A stretch of 39,049 nucleotides of DNA from Terriglobales bacterium. Lineage in GTDB: Bacteria; Acidobacteriota; Terriglobia; Terriglobales; Acidobacteriaceae. The notes below the pieces were generated by a model that worked only from the letters and a program-made list of their open reading frames with translations, was not told where the DNA came from and made no database searches. Within the stretch, counting starts at the first letter, position 1, and each line of letters starts with the position of its first letter. Below, piece by piece: positions 23,925 through 32,458 of the stretch. The stretch covers positions 1 to 39,049 of the forward strand of contig JACQDD010000187.1 of the NCBI GenBank assembly GCA_016201265.1, given 5' to 3'. The position numbers and the translations under genes are program-made.

Positions 23925-23986
23925 GTTTTCTTCTCCTTTGAGATGAAAGAGAAGTCTAACGCGAAGGGCAGGGCGAGCGCGAACTA

Positions 23987-24078
23987 GAGGTCAGAGGTAA
24001 GAGGTCAGATTGCAGAGGTGAAAAACTCTCGGATCGACGGCTTCTACTTCTGCAATCTGACCTCTTACCTCTGACCTC
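23987..24078. repeat. Family A inverted repeat
   Basis: Left arm 23987-24020 has GAGGTCA units. Right arm 24042-24078 is complementary, with one G-T wobble where it carries the CTACTTC form. It lies between sppA and ilvD. Confidence 0.87.
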
Positions 24079-24096
24079 GTAACGCAAAGAAATTCA

Positions 24097-25800
24097 CTAG
24101 TGGCGGGCAAGCCGCGCCGGCGTTGTGATCGCGCCCTCTGACGCCGAGGTCACCAGCGCGGCGTACTTCGCGAATACGCCGGTGGCATACCGGGCAGCCG
24201 GCGGCTTCCATTCCGCCAGGCGGCGGGCAATCTCGGCATCTGAAATCTCCACTTCCAGTTTGCGGATCTTGGTATCAATCGTGATGCGGTCACCTTCATG
24301 GATGGCGGCAATCGGTCCGCCCAGCGCCGCTTCCGGCGCGACATGGCCGACCATGAGCCCGCGGGTGGCGCCACTGAAGCGGCCATCGGTGATGAGCGCC
24401 ACGGTTTCGCCGAGACCTTCGCCGACAATTGCTGCGGTAACGCCCAGCATCTCGCGCATCCCGGGACCGCCCTTTGGGCCCTCGTAGCGGATCACCACCA
24501 CGTCGCCCGGCTTGATCTGCTTGCTGGTCACAGCCTGCATGGCTGCTTCTTCGGAGTCGAAGATGCGCGCCGGACCGGTGTGCGAAAGCCGCTCGTGCCC
24601 GCTCATCTTCACCACACCGCCCTCAGGCGCCAGATTGCCTTTCACAATGACCAGACCGCCCGTGGCCTTGAGTGGCTTGCTCAACGGAGCGATCACTTGC
24701 TGCCCCGGAGTTTCCTGGGCCGCGTTGGCTTCTTCGGCAAAAGTCTTGCCGGTGACCGTCATGGTGGAACCGTCCACATGTTTCCCATCGAGCAGCCGCT
24801 TGGCGATGACCGGAATGCCACCGGCCTGGTCCACATCGGCCGCAACATATTTTCCGGCGGGTTTCAGGTTGGCCAGCAGTGGCGTGCGCTCGCTCACACG
24901 CTGAAAGTCGTCGATGTGCAGCGACACTCCGATTTCGCGCGAGATCGCCAGCAGGTGCAGCACAGCGTTGGTCGATCCGCCGGTCGTGGCCACGCTCGCA
25001 ATCGCGTTTTCAAACGCCTTTTTCGTTAGGATGTCGCTCGGCCGGATGCCGTTTCTCAGGAGATTCATCACCACTTCGCCGCAACGGAAACAGACTTCGT
25101 CTTTGCGGGGATCCATCGCGGGAATGCCGTTAAAGCCCATCGGCGAGAGCCCGATAAACTCCATGACCGTGCTCATGGTGTTGGCCGTGTTCTGACCACC
25201 GCACGCGCCCGCCCCGGGACAGGCCACGCCCTCGAGTTCGTGCAATTCGGCATCGGACATTTTGCCGGCAGCATTCGCGCCCACCGCTTCGAAGACGTCC
25301 TGAATCGTCACATCTTTGCCGCGGTACTTGCCCGGAGCGATTGTGCCCCCGTAGAGCACCAGGCCCGGCAGATTCATGCGCGCCAAGGCCATAGCCGCGG
25401 CCGGGATCGTCTTGTCGCAGCCGACAATGCACACCGCCGCGTCGAACAGCTGCCCGCGGCAGACCAGTTCGATCGAATCAGCGATCACCTCGCGGCTCAC
25501 GAGCGAGGCCCGCATGCCCTCGGTGCCCATGGTCTCGCCGTCGGAAATCGCAATGGTGTTGAATTCCATCGGAGTGCCACCCGCCGCCCGGATGCCTTCC
25601 TTTACCTTGGCCGAAAGCCGGCGCAGGTGGAAGTTGCAGGGCATGGTCTCGATCCAGGTATTGGCCACGGCGATGAGCGGCTTGGCGAGGTCGTCGTCGG
25701 TGAAGCCGATGGATTTGTACATGGCTCGCGCCGGTGCCCGGTCGCGCCCGTCGGTGATATTGCGGCTGCGATGTTTGAGGTCCATGGGAGTGTCCACCAT
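24097..25800 (-). CDS. ilvD: Dihydroxy-acid dehydratase
   Basis: Converts dihydroxy-isovalerate and dihydroxy-methylvalerate to the 2-keto acids of valine and isoleucine. Iron-sulfur cysteines are seen in [22 protein letters not shown] and [34 protein letters not shown] is the usual C-terminal signature. The length is about 567 residues from ATG 25800. ATG 25785 (MDLKHRS) is an equally possible start, and the open frame up to 25827 lies in repeat sequence. It is last in the order ilvC-ilvB-small subunit-ilvD, separated from the small-subunit gene by a family C repeat. Confidence 0.96.
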   Translation of the reverse strand: MVDTPMDLKHRSRNITDGRDRAPARAMYKSIGFTDDDLAKPLIAVANTWIETMPCNFHLRRLSAKVKEGIRAAGGTPMEFNTIAISDGETMGTEGMRASLVSREVIADSIELVCRGQLFDAAVCIVGCDKTIPAAAMALARMNLPGLVLYGGTIAPGKYRGKDVTIQDVFEAVGANAAGKMSDAELHELEGVACPGAGACGGQNTANTMSTVMEFIGLSPMGFNGIPAMDPRKDEVCFRCGEVVMNLLRNGIRPSDILTKKAFENAIASVATTGGSTNAVLHLLAISREIGVSLHIDDFQRVSERTPLLANLKPAGKYVAADVDQAGGIPVIAKRLLDGKHVDGSTMTVTGKTFAEEANAAQETPGQQVIAPLSKPLKATGGLVIVKGNLAPEGGVVKMSGHERLSHTGPARIFDSEEAAMQAVTSKQIKPGDVVVIRYEGPKGGPGMREMLGVTAAIVGEGLGETVALITDGRFSGATRGLMVGHVAPEAALGGPIAAIHEGDRITIDTKIRKLEVEISDAEIARRLAEWKPPAARYATGVFAKYAALVTSASEGAITTPARLARH

Positions 25801-25805
25801 GTTAG

Positions 25806-25934
25806 TACCACAGAGACACCGAGGCACGGAGAAAGATAAATCAGGACCAAGAAGGAATAGCGAGGACGGCGCTCAGTGGGGCTATCCAGAGAAGAACTAT
25901 CTGAAGAATTCCTCTGTGGCTCTGTGGTGAAAAG
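25806..25934. repeat. Family C inverted repeat within ilv cluster
   Basis: Left arm 25806-25835 (CACAGAGA, CACCGAGG, CACGGAGA units) and right arm 25909-25934 are complementary, with a 73-nt centre. It lies between the ilv small-subunit stop (4 nt away) and the ilvD start, so it would lie inside an ilv transcript. Confidence 0.82.
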
Positions 25935-25937
25935 GAA

Positions 25938-26255
25938 TTAGGCTGTTGCCGCCTGCGAAATCTCCGCGGCCACGACCGACTCGGGTGGATGCGGCATTCC
26001 CACGTGCGCGTGATCCCAGAGTTCTTTGATCGGAGCGCCGGGGCGCACGTCCACTACATCTACAATCGCGCGCCAGTCGCGGCAGAGCTGGCCGACTTGC
26101 TTGGGATTCACATCCATGAGCAGCGTAACCTTGTGCGCGTGCTCGACCGGCTCGGCCTGCACGTAGGGCAGATCAATGCCACGCCGCGAAGCTGCGCTCA
26201 GAATCCGCATCAGGGTTCCCTGGGTATTGCGATAGCGAACGTGGAAGATATGCAT
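25938..26255 (-). CDS. Acetolactate synthase small subunit (ACT domain)
   Basis: A 105-residue regulatory subunit. MHIFHVRYRNTQGTLMRILSAASRRGIDL is an ACT-domain start, and EHAHKVTLLMDV follows. ACT subunits bind valine or other end products and tune the large subunit. It lacks the longer C-terminal domain of IlvN/IlvH and so is closer in size to IlvM. Start ATG 26255 lies 4 nt after the ilvB stop, with AAGGA in the end of ilvB as ribosome-binding site. The open frame up to 26471 is a shadow of ilvB. Confidence 0.88.
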   Translation of the reverse strand: MHIFHVRYRNTQGTLMRILSAASRRGIDLPYVQAEPVEHAHKVTLLMDVNPKQVGQLCRDWRAIVDVVDVRPGAPIKELWDHAHVGMPHPPESVVAAEISQAATA

Positions 26256-26259
26256 GTCG

Positions 26260-27954
26260 TTATTCCTTTTCGAAAACCATTTCCGACAACGCCGCTCCTG
26301 AAGGCACCATCGGATAGACGTTGGCCTCGGGATGGCATTCAAACACCAGCAACTCGGGCTCGCGCGAGCGGAAGAAGCGGTCGAGCTTCTCCGCCACTGC
26401 ACCCGACTGCGTCGGATCGATGAACTCTTCCTCGCGCAGCAGCGAGGCCGAAATTTTATAGGCCTTGGCAATCTCGACGAAATCCGGGTTGTCGCTCAAG
26501 TCGGTTTCGGCGTAGTTGCGCTCGTAGAAGAGCTGCTGCCACTGCCGCACCATGCCCAGATACTTGTTGTCCACGATGACCATCTTGATCGGCAGGCCGA
26601 GCCGGTGCACGGTCGCCAGTTCCTGGATGTTCATCTGGAATCCACCGTCGCCCGAAACACACAGCACGACGGTGTCTGGCTTGGCGAGTTGCACGCCGAC
26701 GGCCGCCGGGAGAGCGAAGCCCATCGCGCCCAGCCCGCCTGACGTGATGAAGCCGCGAGGCGAGGAAGCGCGATACCGTTGCGCCGCCCACATCTGGTGC
26801 TGGCCGACGTCGGCCAAAATGGTGCCGTTCTCCGGCATGCGGGCAAACAGCTCGTCGAGAAAACTTCGGGTCGGATGTGCCAGGCCGGTACTCATGGGCT
26901 CCGCCCGGTCTGGGCCGCAGGCAACCGCCCGCCATGCGCCGAAATCCGGTAGGTGGGCGTGCTTCGCTTCCTGATAGAAAGCAGGAATCGTCTCAGCAAG
27001 ATTTCCGATGACCGGAAGTTCGCAGGGACGCACGCGATCCAACTGCGAGGGATCAATTTCAAAGTGGACAATCCTGGCATGCGGCGCGAAGCGCGTGGGT
27101 TCACCCGTCACGCGATCGTCCAGCCGAGCACCGAAGACAAGCAGCAAGTCGGTTTCATCGAGCGCCATGTTGGCGGCGCGCGTCCCGTGCATGCCGACCA
27201 TTCCCAGGTAGTACGACGAGTCCTGCTGCACCGCGCCCAGACCATGAACCGTGGCGAACGTGGGCACTTGCAGCAGATCGAGCAATTGCTGAAGATCGTC
27301 CACCGCCCCCGAAAGTTTTGCGCCCGCGCCGACGAGCGCTACCGGCTTCTTCGACTGCTGCAAGAGCGCAATCAAAGTTGCTGCAAAGGTGGACTCCGAA
27401 CCCACATGCTGAGCCGGGCGATGGGGCGCAAACTTCACCGCCCCATGGAATTCGATGCTCGCCTTCAGCATATCCACCGGGATATCAATCATTACCGGTC
27501 CCGGCCGCCCGCTGCGCGCCCAGTGGAAGCCTTCGGCAATCACCTGCGGGATTTCTTCGATGGAACGCACGAGCCGATTCCACTTGGTCATGGAGAGTGT
27601 CATGCCGAAGATATCGGTCTCCTGAAAGGCGTCGGTGCCGATCAATGCCGACCGCACCTGCCCCGTGATGCACACCAGCGGCACCGAGTCCATCTTGGCG
27701 TCGGCGATGCCGGTGATCAGGTTGGTGGCGCCCGGACCACTGGTCGCAAACGCCACGCCAACTTTGCCCGTTGCCCGCGCATAGCCTTCGGCAGCGAACA
27801 CGGCGCCCTGCTCGTGCCGCGTCAGGATGTGGCGCACGCCGCTGCCGTCGAGCGCGTCGTACAACGGCATGATCGCGCCGCCGGGGTAGCCGAACACCAG
27901 GTCCACCCCTTCGGCGCGAAGACAATCGAGAACGATTTGGGATCCCTTACGCAT
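26260..27954 (-). CDS. ilvB: Acetolactate synthase large subunit
   Basis: A ThDP/FAD enzyme that joins pyruvate with pyruvate or 2-ketobutyrate, the first shared step of branched-chain amino acid synthesis. It has [15 protein letters not shown] and the catalytic Glu in [20 protein letters not shown] (N-terminal ThDP domain), [11 protein letters not shown] (FAD region) and the ThDP/Mg motif [21 protein letters not shown] then [11 protein letters not shown]. The length of 564 residues is normal. The start overlaps the end of ilvC by 8 bp. Confidence 0.96.
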   Translation of the reverse strand: MRKGSQIVLDCLRAEGVDLVFGYPGGAIMPLYDALDGSGVRHILTRHEQGAVFAAEGYARATGKVGVAFATSGPGATNLITGIADAKMDSVPLVCITGQVRSALIGTDAFQETDIFGMTLSMTKWNRLVRSIEEIPQVIAEGFHWARSGRPGPVMIDIPVDMLKASIEFHGAVKFAPHRPAQHVGSESTFAATLIALLQQSKKPVALVGAGAKLSGAVDDLQQLLDLLQVPTFATVHGLGAVQQDSSYYLGMVGMHGTRAANMALDETDLLLVFGARLDDRVTGEPTRFAPHARIVHFEIDPSQLDRVRPCELPVIGNLAETIPAFYQEAKHAHLPDFGAWRAVACGPDRAEPMSTGLAHPTRSFLDELFARMPENGTILADVGQHQMWAAQRYRASSPRGFITSGGLGAMGFALPAAVGVQLAKPDTVVLCVSGDGGFQMNIQELATVHRLGLPIKMVIVDNKYLGMVRQWQQLFYERNYAETDLSDNPDFVEIAKAYKISASLLREEEFIDPTQSGAVAEKLDRFFRSREPELLVFECHPEANVYPMVPSGAALSEMVFEKE

Positions 27955-28996
27955 TCACCGCCCGCGGCCCTGCGTCCTTCGCCGTTTCGCCGGCTTTCTT
28001 CTTCTCTGCCGGCAGCCACGACATCATCGCCCGCAGTTGCTCGCCCACTTTCTCGATCGGGTGCTGCTTTTCTTTCTCGCGCAGGGCGGCGAAGTTCTTG
28101 CCGCCTTTCTTGTTCTCTTCAATCCACTCTTTGGCGAAGCTGCCGTCCTGGATGCGTGCCAGAATCTCTTTCATCGCCGCTTTCGCCTGATCGTTAACGA
28201 CGACACCTCCGCGGGTCAGGTCGCCGTACTCGGCCGTGTTCGAGATCGAGTAGCGCATGCGGCTCAGACCGCCCTCGTAGATCAGGTCCACGATCAGCTT
28301 CATCTCGTGGCAGCATTCGAAGTAGGCGATCTCGGGCGCGTAGCCGGCTTCCACCAGCGTCTCGAAGCCCTTCTTGATGAGCGAAGTCAGGCCGCCGCAG
28401 AGCACCGCCTGCTCGCCGAACAGGTCGCTCTCGGTTTCTTCTTTGAAAGTTGTCTGAAGCACGCCGGCGCGGGTCGAGCCGATGCCGTGTGCGTAGCTGA
28501 GCGCGTACTCGTGGGCGCGGCCGCTGGCGTCCTGATGGATGGCGAGGAGCGACGGCACGCCGCCGCCCTGCGTGTACACGCGGCGCAGCAAGTGGCCGGG
28601 ACTCTTGGGCGCGATCATGACCACGTCAACGTCTTTCGGTGGCTCGATTGTCTTGAAGTGAATGCTGAAACCGTGCGAAAAGCCAAGAATCTTGCCCTTG
28701 GTCAGGTGCGGCTTGATGGCCGACTCGTAGAAGTCCGCCTGGGTCTCGTCGGGAGTGAGGATCTGGATCCAGTCAGCGCGCTTGGCGGCTTCGGCCGGAG
28801 CCACGACGGTCATGCCGTCGGCGCGAGCCTGCTTGGCCGAACCGCGCTCAGGATCGAGCCCAATGATGACGTCGTATCCGCTGTCACGCAGGTTTTGGGC
28901 CTGGGCGTGCCCCTGGGAACCGTACCCGAAGACAGCAATGGTTTTGCCCTTGAGGGCTGAGGGATTGGCATCGTTCTGATAGAAAACTGTGGCCAT
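27947..28996 (-). CDS. ilvC: Ketol-acid reductoisomerase
   Basis: Class I NADPH-dependent reductoisomerase, second step of valine/isoleucine synthesis. Nucleotide site [19 protein letters not shown] (residues 22-40), [11 protein letters not shown] (the D..E metal region begins later), and the knotted C-terminal domain with [33 protein letters not shown], which carries the Mg ligands. At 349 residues it is slightly longer than the usual 330-340, with a Lys/Ala-rich tail. Start ATG has AAGGAG 6 nt upstream. It is the first gene of the ilv cluster and is overlapped by ilvB. Confidence 0.97.
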   Translation of the reverse strand: MATVFYQNDANPSALKGKTIAVFGYGSQGHAQAQNLRDSGYDVIIGLDPERGSAKQARADGMTVVAPAEAAKRADWIQILTPDETQADFYESAIKPHLTKGKILGFSHGFSIHFKTIEPPKDVDVVMIAPKSPGHLLRRVYTQGGGVPSLLAIHQDASGRAHEYALSYAHGIGSTRAGVLQTTFKEETESDLFGEQAVLCGGLTSLIKKGFETLVEAGYAPEIAYFECCHEMKLIVDLIYEGGLSRMRYSISNTAEYGDLTRGGVVVNDQAKAAMKEILARIQDGSFAKEWIEENKKGGKNFAALREKEKQHPIEKVGEQLRAMMSWLPAEKKKAGETAKDAGPRAVNA

Positions 28997-29050
28997 AAGA
29001 ACTCCTTAATCTATGTATGCAGATAACAGCTATGTGCCCAGATAGCAAAA

Positions 29051-29068
29051 ACCGACCGGTCGGTCGGT
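29051..29068. promoter_or_regulatory. Palindromic operator at the ilvC start site
   Basis: ACCGACCGGTCGGTCGGT contains the perfect 14-bp palindrome ACCGACCGGTCGGT (29051-29064). It lies at about +1 to +20 of the ilvC promoter predicted here, a usual place for a repressor operator. On - it is followed by TTTTTG, so it also looks like a short terminator hairpin, but it is too close to the start for normal termination. Confidence 0.6.
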
Positions 29069-29075
29069 GCTAGAG

Positions 29076-29104
29076 ATGCTACGTTTCCGGTCACGCTGTG
29101 TCAA
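29076..29104 (-). promoter_or_regulatory. Sigma-70 promoter of ilvC
   Basis: TTGACA (29099-29104 on -) and TAGCAT (29076-29081) are 17 bp apart. Predicted start is near 29069, giving a leader of about 73 nt. A second, weaker pair, TTGCTA and TATCTG, also 17 bp apart, lies downstream at 29020-29048. Confidence 0.65.
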
Positions 29105-29179
29105 GTCGAAAGTGCCCTTCGCGTGCTCCTTGAAGCTGGCGGTGGACAAGCTTTCTGACTTCGCGATACCCTCGGCGCC

Positions 29180-30679
29180 ATGAACCGACGAACCTTTCTC
29201 TGGGGTGCTACCGCCACAGCCGCTGCTTTGTCCACACCGCAACTCTCGCCTGCCGCTCAGGCCGATCTCAGCCCTGTCTTCAAAGAGATCGAAAAACGCC
29301 ACGACGAAGCTGTGCTGCGCCTGCAAACCTGGATCCGCCAACCCTCGATCGCTGCCGAAAACCGCGAGATGAACGAAGGCTGCGAACTGACCATGCGCAT
29401 GCTCCGCGATGCAGGTTTCCAGTCGGTGACCAAGATTCCAACCGACGGCCAGCCCGGCATCTTTGCCACGCTCGACGCCGGGGCTCCCCGCACGCTCGGC
29501 GTTTACTTCATGTACGACGTGAAGCAGGTAAACCCGGCGGAGTGGTCCTCGCCGCCGTGGGATGCCGCGCTGGTGGACAAGCCCGGACTGGGCAAGGTCG
29601 TGGTCGGCCGCGGAGCGGTAAACCAGAAGGGGCCCGAGGCCACGTTCCTGGCGGCCCTGCATGCCATTCATGGCGCCGGACGAAAGCTTCCCGTCAACCT
29701 CGTCCTGGTGGCTGAAGGGGAGGAGGAAATTGCCTCGCCTCACATTCCGCAGATCGTGCGGCGGCCGGAAGTGATCGCTGCGCTGAAAAACTCGCTGGGA
29801 ATCTTCCTGCCCGACGCCGGGCAAGAGCTTGACGGCAGTATCACCGTCCAACTTGGCGCCAAAGGTGTGGTCGAGCTCGAACTGGTTTCGAGCGGCGAGC
29901 GCTGGGGACGCGGACCGGCCGCCGATCTCCACTCCAGCGAGAAGGCGCGGGTGGACAGTCCCGCCTGGCACCTGGTACACGCTCTAAACACGCTGGTTTC
30001 GCCCGACGGCAATACGCCCGCAATCCCCGGTTTTGCCGATAAAGCGCGGCCGCTATCCGCAGCCGAGAAGGCGATGATCGAGGTGGCCGCGAAGCGTATC
30101 GAGGAAGAAACCGCGAAGAAGCAGATGGGAGTGAAGCACTGGATTGGCGATGTCAGCTGGCGCGAATCGCTGGAGATGCTGATGTCGCGGCCGACGGCAA
30201 ATATCGAGGGTCTAGTCGGCGGCTATACCGGGCCGGGAGGCAAGACGATCCTCCCGCACCGGGCGGTCGCAAAACTCGATCTCCGCCTCGTGCCCGACAT
30301 GACCGCCGCGGAAGCTCTGGCCGCGCTGAAGGCTCACCTCGTTAAGCAGGGATTCGGCGACATCGAGGTGAACATGACGGGCGGATACGATCCGAACAGC
30401 ACTTCGGCCGACGCGCCCATCATTCAGAAGCAACTCGCTCTGTACAAGCGTGCGGGAATCGATCCGATCATACTGCCGCGCAGCGCCGGTTCCTGGCCGG
30501 GATATGTTTTCACCGGCGATCCCCTGCACCTGCCCGCCGGCGGCTTCGGCCTCGGCCACGGAAACGGCGCCCACGCTCCGAACGAGTACTTCCTCATCGA
30601 GTCTACGAACCCGAAGGTACAAGGGATGGATGGGGCCGTGCGTTCCTACGTGGAATTCCTGTACGAAATGGCAGCGTGA
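29180..30679 (+). CDS. Tat-exported M20-family peptidase homologue
   Basis: A 499-residue protein with a twin-arginine signal, MNRRTFLWGATATAAAL, so probably exported folded to the periplasm. The M20 fold is clear: WSSPPWDAAL, GRGAVNQKG (143-151), EGEEEIASPH (179-188) with the catalytic Glu, PDAGQELDGS, and GFGLGHGNGAHAPNEYF near the C-terminus with the last His. However, the usual HxD zinc motif reads MYD (111-113), and the bridging Asp of GRGxxDxKG is Asn148. Two metal ligands of classic M20 enzymes are thus missing, so the metal use or activity may differ. It diverges from ilvC across the operator. No Shine-Dalgarno sequence is visible. Confidence 0.85.
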   Translation: MNRRTFLWGATATAAALSTPQLSPAAQADLSPVFKEIEKRHDEAVLRLQTWIRQPSIAAENREMNEGCELTMRMLRDAGFQSVTKIPTDGQPGIFATLDAGAPRTLGVYFMYDVKQVNPAEWSSPPWDAALVDKPGLGKVVVGRGAVNQKGPEATFLAALHAIHGAGRKLPVNLVLVAEGEEEIASPHIPQIVRRPEVIAALKNSLGIFLPDAGQELDGSITVQLGAKGVVELELVSSGERWGRGPAADLHSSEKARVDSPAWHLVHALNTLVSPDGNTPAIPGFADKARPLSAAEKAMIEVAAKRIEEETAKKQMGVKHWIGDVSWRESLEMLMSRPTANIEGLVGGYTGPGGKTILPHRAVAKLDLRLVPDMTAAEALAALKAHLVKQGFGDIEVNMTGGYDPNSTSADAPIIQKQLALYKRAGIDPIILPRSAGSWPGYVFTGDPLHLPAGGFGLGHGNGAHAPNEYFLIESTNPKVQGMDGAVRSYVEFLYEMAA

Positions 30680-30700
30680 GGCGTAGGAAATTGGCGCCGC

Positions 30701-30982
30701 CTAAGCGAACTCCAGGCGCTTCAGCTTGATCCGGTCGGCTTGGACTTGTGCGAGGTCGTAATGCGCCTGCTGTGTAAGCCAGGTGGCGGCGCTGCCCCCA
30801 AAGACCTTGGACAGTCTTACCGCCATTTCAGGAGAAATTCCGCGCTTCCCGTTGACTAGCTCTGACAGTGTGGTGCGCGTCACGCCAAGAGCGGCGGCGG
30901 CTTGCGTGATGGTCAATCCCAAAGGCTCAATACACTGGCGCAGCACAAAGCCGCCGGGGTGTGGTGGATTCTTCATCGGCAT
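30701..30982 (-). CDS. higA: HigA-type antitoxin
   Basis: A 93-residue DNA-binding antitoxin. [20 protein letters not shown] is the typical HigA start, and [27 protein letters not shown] is an XRE helix-turn-helix. The C-terminus has [14 protein letters not shown]. It is downstream of the toxin gene (13-nt gap), the inverted order usual for higBA. It neutralises HigB and represses the pair. Confidence 0.93.
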   Translation of the reverse strand: MPMKNPPHPGGFVLRQCIEPLGLTITQAAAALGVTRTTLSELVNGKRGISPEMAVRLSKVFGGSAATWLTQQAHYDLAQVQADRIKLKRLEFA

Positions 30983-30995
30983 GGTTCAAGCTCCC

Positions 30996-31274
30996 TCAGT
31001 GATAGTCAACATAATCAATATCCAGTACGTCGCCCTCGGCAAAGCGGAAGACGACCCGCCAATTAGCGCGGACCGTCACCGCCCAAAAGCCTTTGAAGTC
31101 GCCCTTAAGCGGATGCAGGTGAAAGCCTGCGACGTCCATATCTGCGATGGTTTCCGCAGCATCAAGACGCGCCAGAATGTCACGCAGCTTCTCCGCATGC
31201 TGGCCCATCAGGCCGCGAAAGTCGCCGTCCTCGTAAAAGCGCTTCAGTCCTTTGTGGCGGATTGATCGGACCAC
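30996..31274 (-). CDS. higB: HigB-type toxin
   Basis: A 92-residue RelE-fold mRNA interferase. IRHKGLKRFYEDGDFRGL, HLHPLKGDFKGFWAVTVRANWRVVFRF and a short DIDYVDYH end match the HigB family. It would cut mRNA on the ribosome when free of HigA. The start is a GTG at 31274, just downstream of overlapping palindromes that probably bind the HigBA complex. Confidence 0.93.
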   Translation of the reverse strand: MVRSIRHKGLKRFYEDGDFRGLMGQHAEKLRDILARLDAAETIADMDVAGFHLHPLKGDFKGFWAVTVRANWRVVFRFAEGDVLDIDYVDYH

Positions 31275-31282
31275 GCTCTACC

Positions 31283-31301
31283 GTAACGCGTTACGTAACG
31301 C
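31283..31301. promoter_or_regulatory. Overlapping palindromes upstream of higBA
   Basis: GTAACGCGTTAC (31283-31294) and GCGTTACGTAACGC (31288-31301) are perfect, overlapping palindromes, 9 nt from the higB start. This is the normal place for a toxin-antitoxin autoregulatory operator. The same site is about 115 bp upstream of the TetR gene on the other strand. Confidence 0.6.
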
Positions 31302-31414
31302 ATGTCAAGAATTCGGGCTTTGGGGAGCAGCCGCGTACCGGAGGAGTCCGCGGGCTAAACTCGCTGGCCACGATACCTGACGTTAACGCCCCTTCCGCGA
31401 TACCATCTCTGGTG

Positions 31415-32002
31415 ATGCAGCGCGAAGCGACCGTCGAACCCCGCCAGGAAATCCTGCGCGCCGCCGCCCGACTGTTTCAGCAGCAGGGCTACGACGCTAC
31501 CTCGATGAACGACGTCGCCGCCGCGCTGAAACTCTCGAAAGGCGGCCTGTACCATCACTTCCAATCCAAAGACGAGATCCTGTTCCATATCATGGCGCAC
31601 GCCCTGGACATCACCGAGGAACGCGTGATCAATGTGGTGCGCCGGATCGTCGGAGCCGAAGAACGGCTGCGCACGCTGATCCGTCTCCACATTGAAGTCG
31701 TGCTCAGCCCGGAAGACCGCGAGATCACGGTCATGCTGCATGAGAACCATCCGCTACCGGCGGGGTTGCGGCGCAAGATCAACGGCCGCAAGAAAGACTA
31801 CGTGCACTTCGTCGAGAACCTGGTGGCCGACGTGCAGCGCCAGCGCAACTCGGCCTCGCAGATCACCCCGCGCGCCGCCGCCTTTGCCCTGCTCGGCATG
31901 ATCAACTGGATCTACCAGTGGTACAAACCCGGCGGCCCGCTCACCGGCGACGCGATCGTGCGGCAATACACAGATATCTTCTTTCGCGGAGCAGTGGGGT
32001 AA
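31415..32002 (+). CDS. TetR-family transcriptional regulator
   Basis: A 195-residue regulator. EILRAAARLFQQQGYDATSMNDVAAALKLSKGGLYHHFQSKDEIL (residues about 12-56) is a classic TetR helix-turn-helix. The helical C-terminal ligand domain resembles those of fatty-acid/CoA-linked members. Start ATG 31415 gives the usual short N-terminus, and the open frame up to 31262 is not conserved-looking. It could be the regulator of the palindrome at 29051, but that is only a guess from proximity. Confidence 0.9.
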   Translation: MQREATVEPRQEILRAAARLFQQQGYDATSMNDVAAALKLSKGGLYHHFQSKDEILFHIMAHALDITEERVINVVRRIVGAEERLRTLIRLHIEVVLSPEDREITVMLHENHPLPAGLRRKINGRKKDYVHFVENLVADVQRQRNSASQITPRAAAFALLGMINWIYQWYKPGGPLTGDAIVRQYTDIFFRGAVG

Positions 32003-32003
32003 A

Positions 32004-32074
32004 CCAGTTGCCAGTACCCAGTGGTTTGGTGGTTAGTGGTTGGGTGCTAGAGGCTAGAAGCCAGTAGCTGGTAG
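32004..32074. repeat. Family H imperfect repeat
   Basis: CCAGTTGCCAGTACCCAGTG, GTGGTTAGTGGTTGGGTGCT and AGAAGCCAGTAGCTGG lie between TetR and cupin genes. It has the same short-period style as the other repeats but weaker inverted symmetry. It starts 1-2 nt after the TetR stop. Confidence 0.5.
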
Positions 32075-32084
32075 CGCATTCCCT

Positions 32085-32408
32085 GTGGCTCACTTCTTCC
32101 ATCTCGACGATCTCAACCGCCAGCGGGCCGAAAAGGGCAAGCTCTATCTCGAATTCCTGCGGATTCCGGCGATGAGCGCAGGAGTTTACGTGCTGCCCAA
32201 AGGCGGCATCGACCCCCAGAAGCCCCATCGCGAAGACGAGATGTACTACGTGGTCCGCGGACACGCCCGCATGCAGATCGGCTCCGAACACGCGGACGTG
32301 CGCGCCGGATCGGTGATTTTCGTGGAAGCGGAAGCCGAGCACAGGTTCTATGACATCGCGGAGAAGTTGGAGATTCTGGTTTTCTTCGCTCCCGCCGAGA
32401 CGGAGTGA
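32085..32408 (+). CDS. Small cupin protein
   Basis: A 107-residue single-domain cupin. Motif 1 is IDPQKPHREDEMYYVVRGHARMQIG and motif 2 GSVIFVEAEAEHRFYDI. Likely metal ligands are His, Glu and the later His. Such small cupins can be dioxygenases, isomerases or binding proteins, and the reaction is unknown. The start is a GTG at 32085 (MAHFFHL). It lies 80 nt after TetR on the same strand. Confidence 0.85.
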   Translation: MAHFFHLDDLNRQRAEKGKLYLEFLRIPAMSAGVYVLPKGGIDPQKPHREDEMYYVVRGHARMQIGSEHADVRAGSVIFVEAEAEHRFYDIAEKLEILVFFAPAETE

Positions 32409-32413
32409 AGTAG

Positions 32414-32455
32414 TTACTGAGAACTGAGAACTGAGAACCGGGAACTGAAAACTGC
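32414..32455. repeat. Family B single arm between convergent genes
   Basis: ACTGAGA three times, then ACCGGGA and ACTGAAA. It lies between the cupin stop and the flavoprotein stop and covers nearly the whole 50-bp gap. Confidence 0.85.
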
Positions 32456-32458
32456 CGT

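Noticed and set aside
29046-29068. Terminator or attenuator of the ilv genes
   Set aside because: The stem and T-run lie within about 20 nt of the predicted start, too early for normal termination, and no leader peptide rich in Leu, Ile or Val is present.
31262-31414. N-terminal extension of the TetR protein
   Set aside because: It would run through the higB start region and operator palindromes, and TetR proteins usually begin shortly before the helix-turn-helix.
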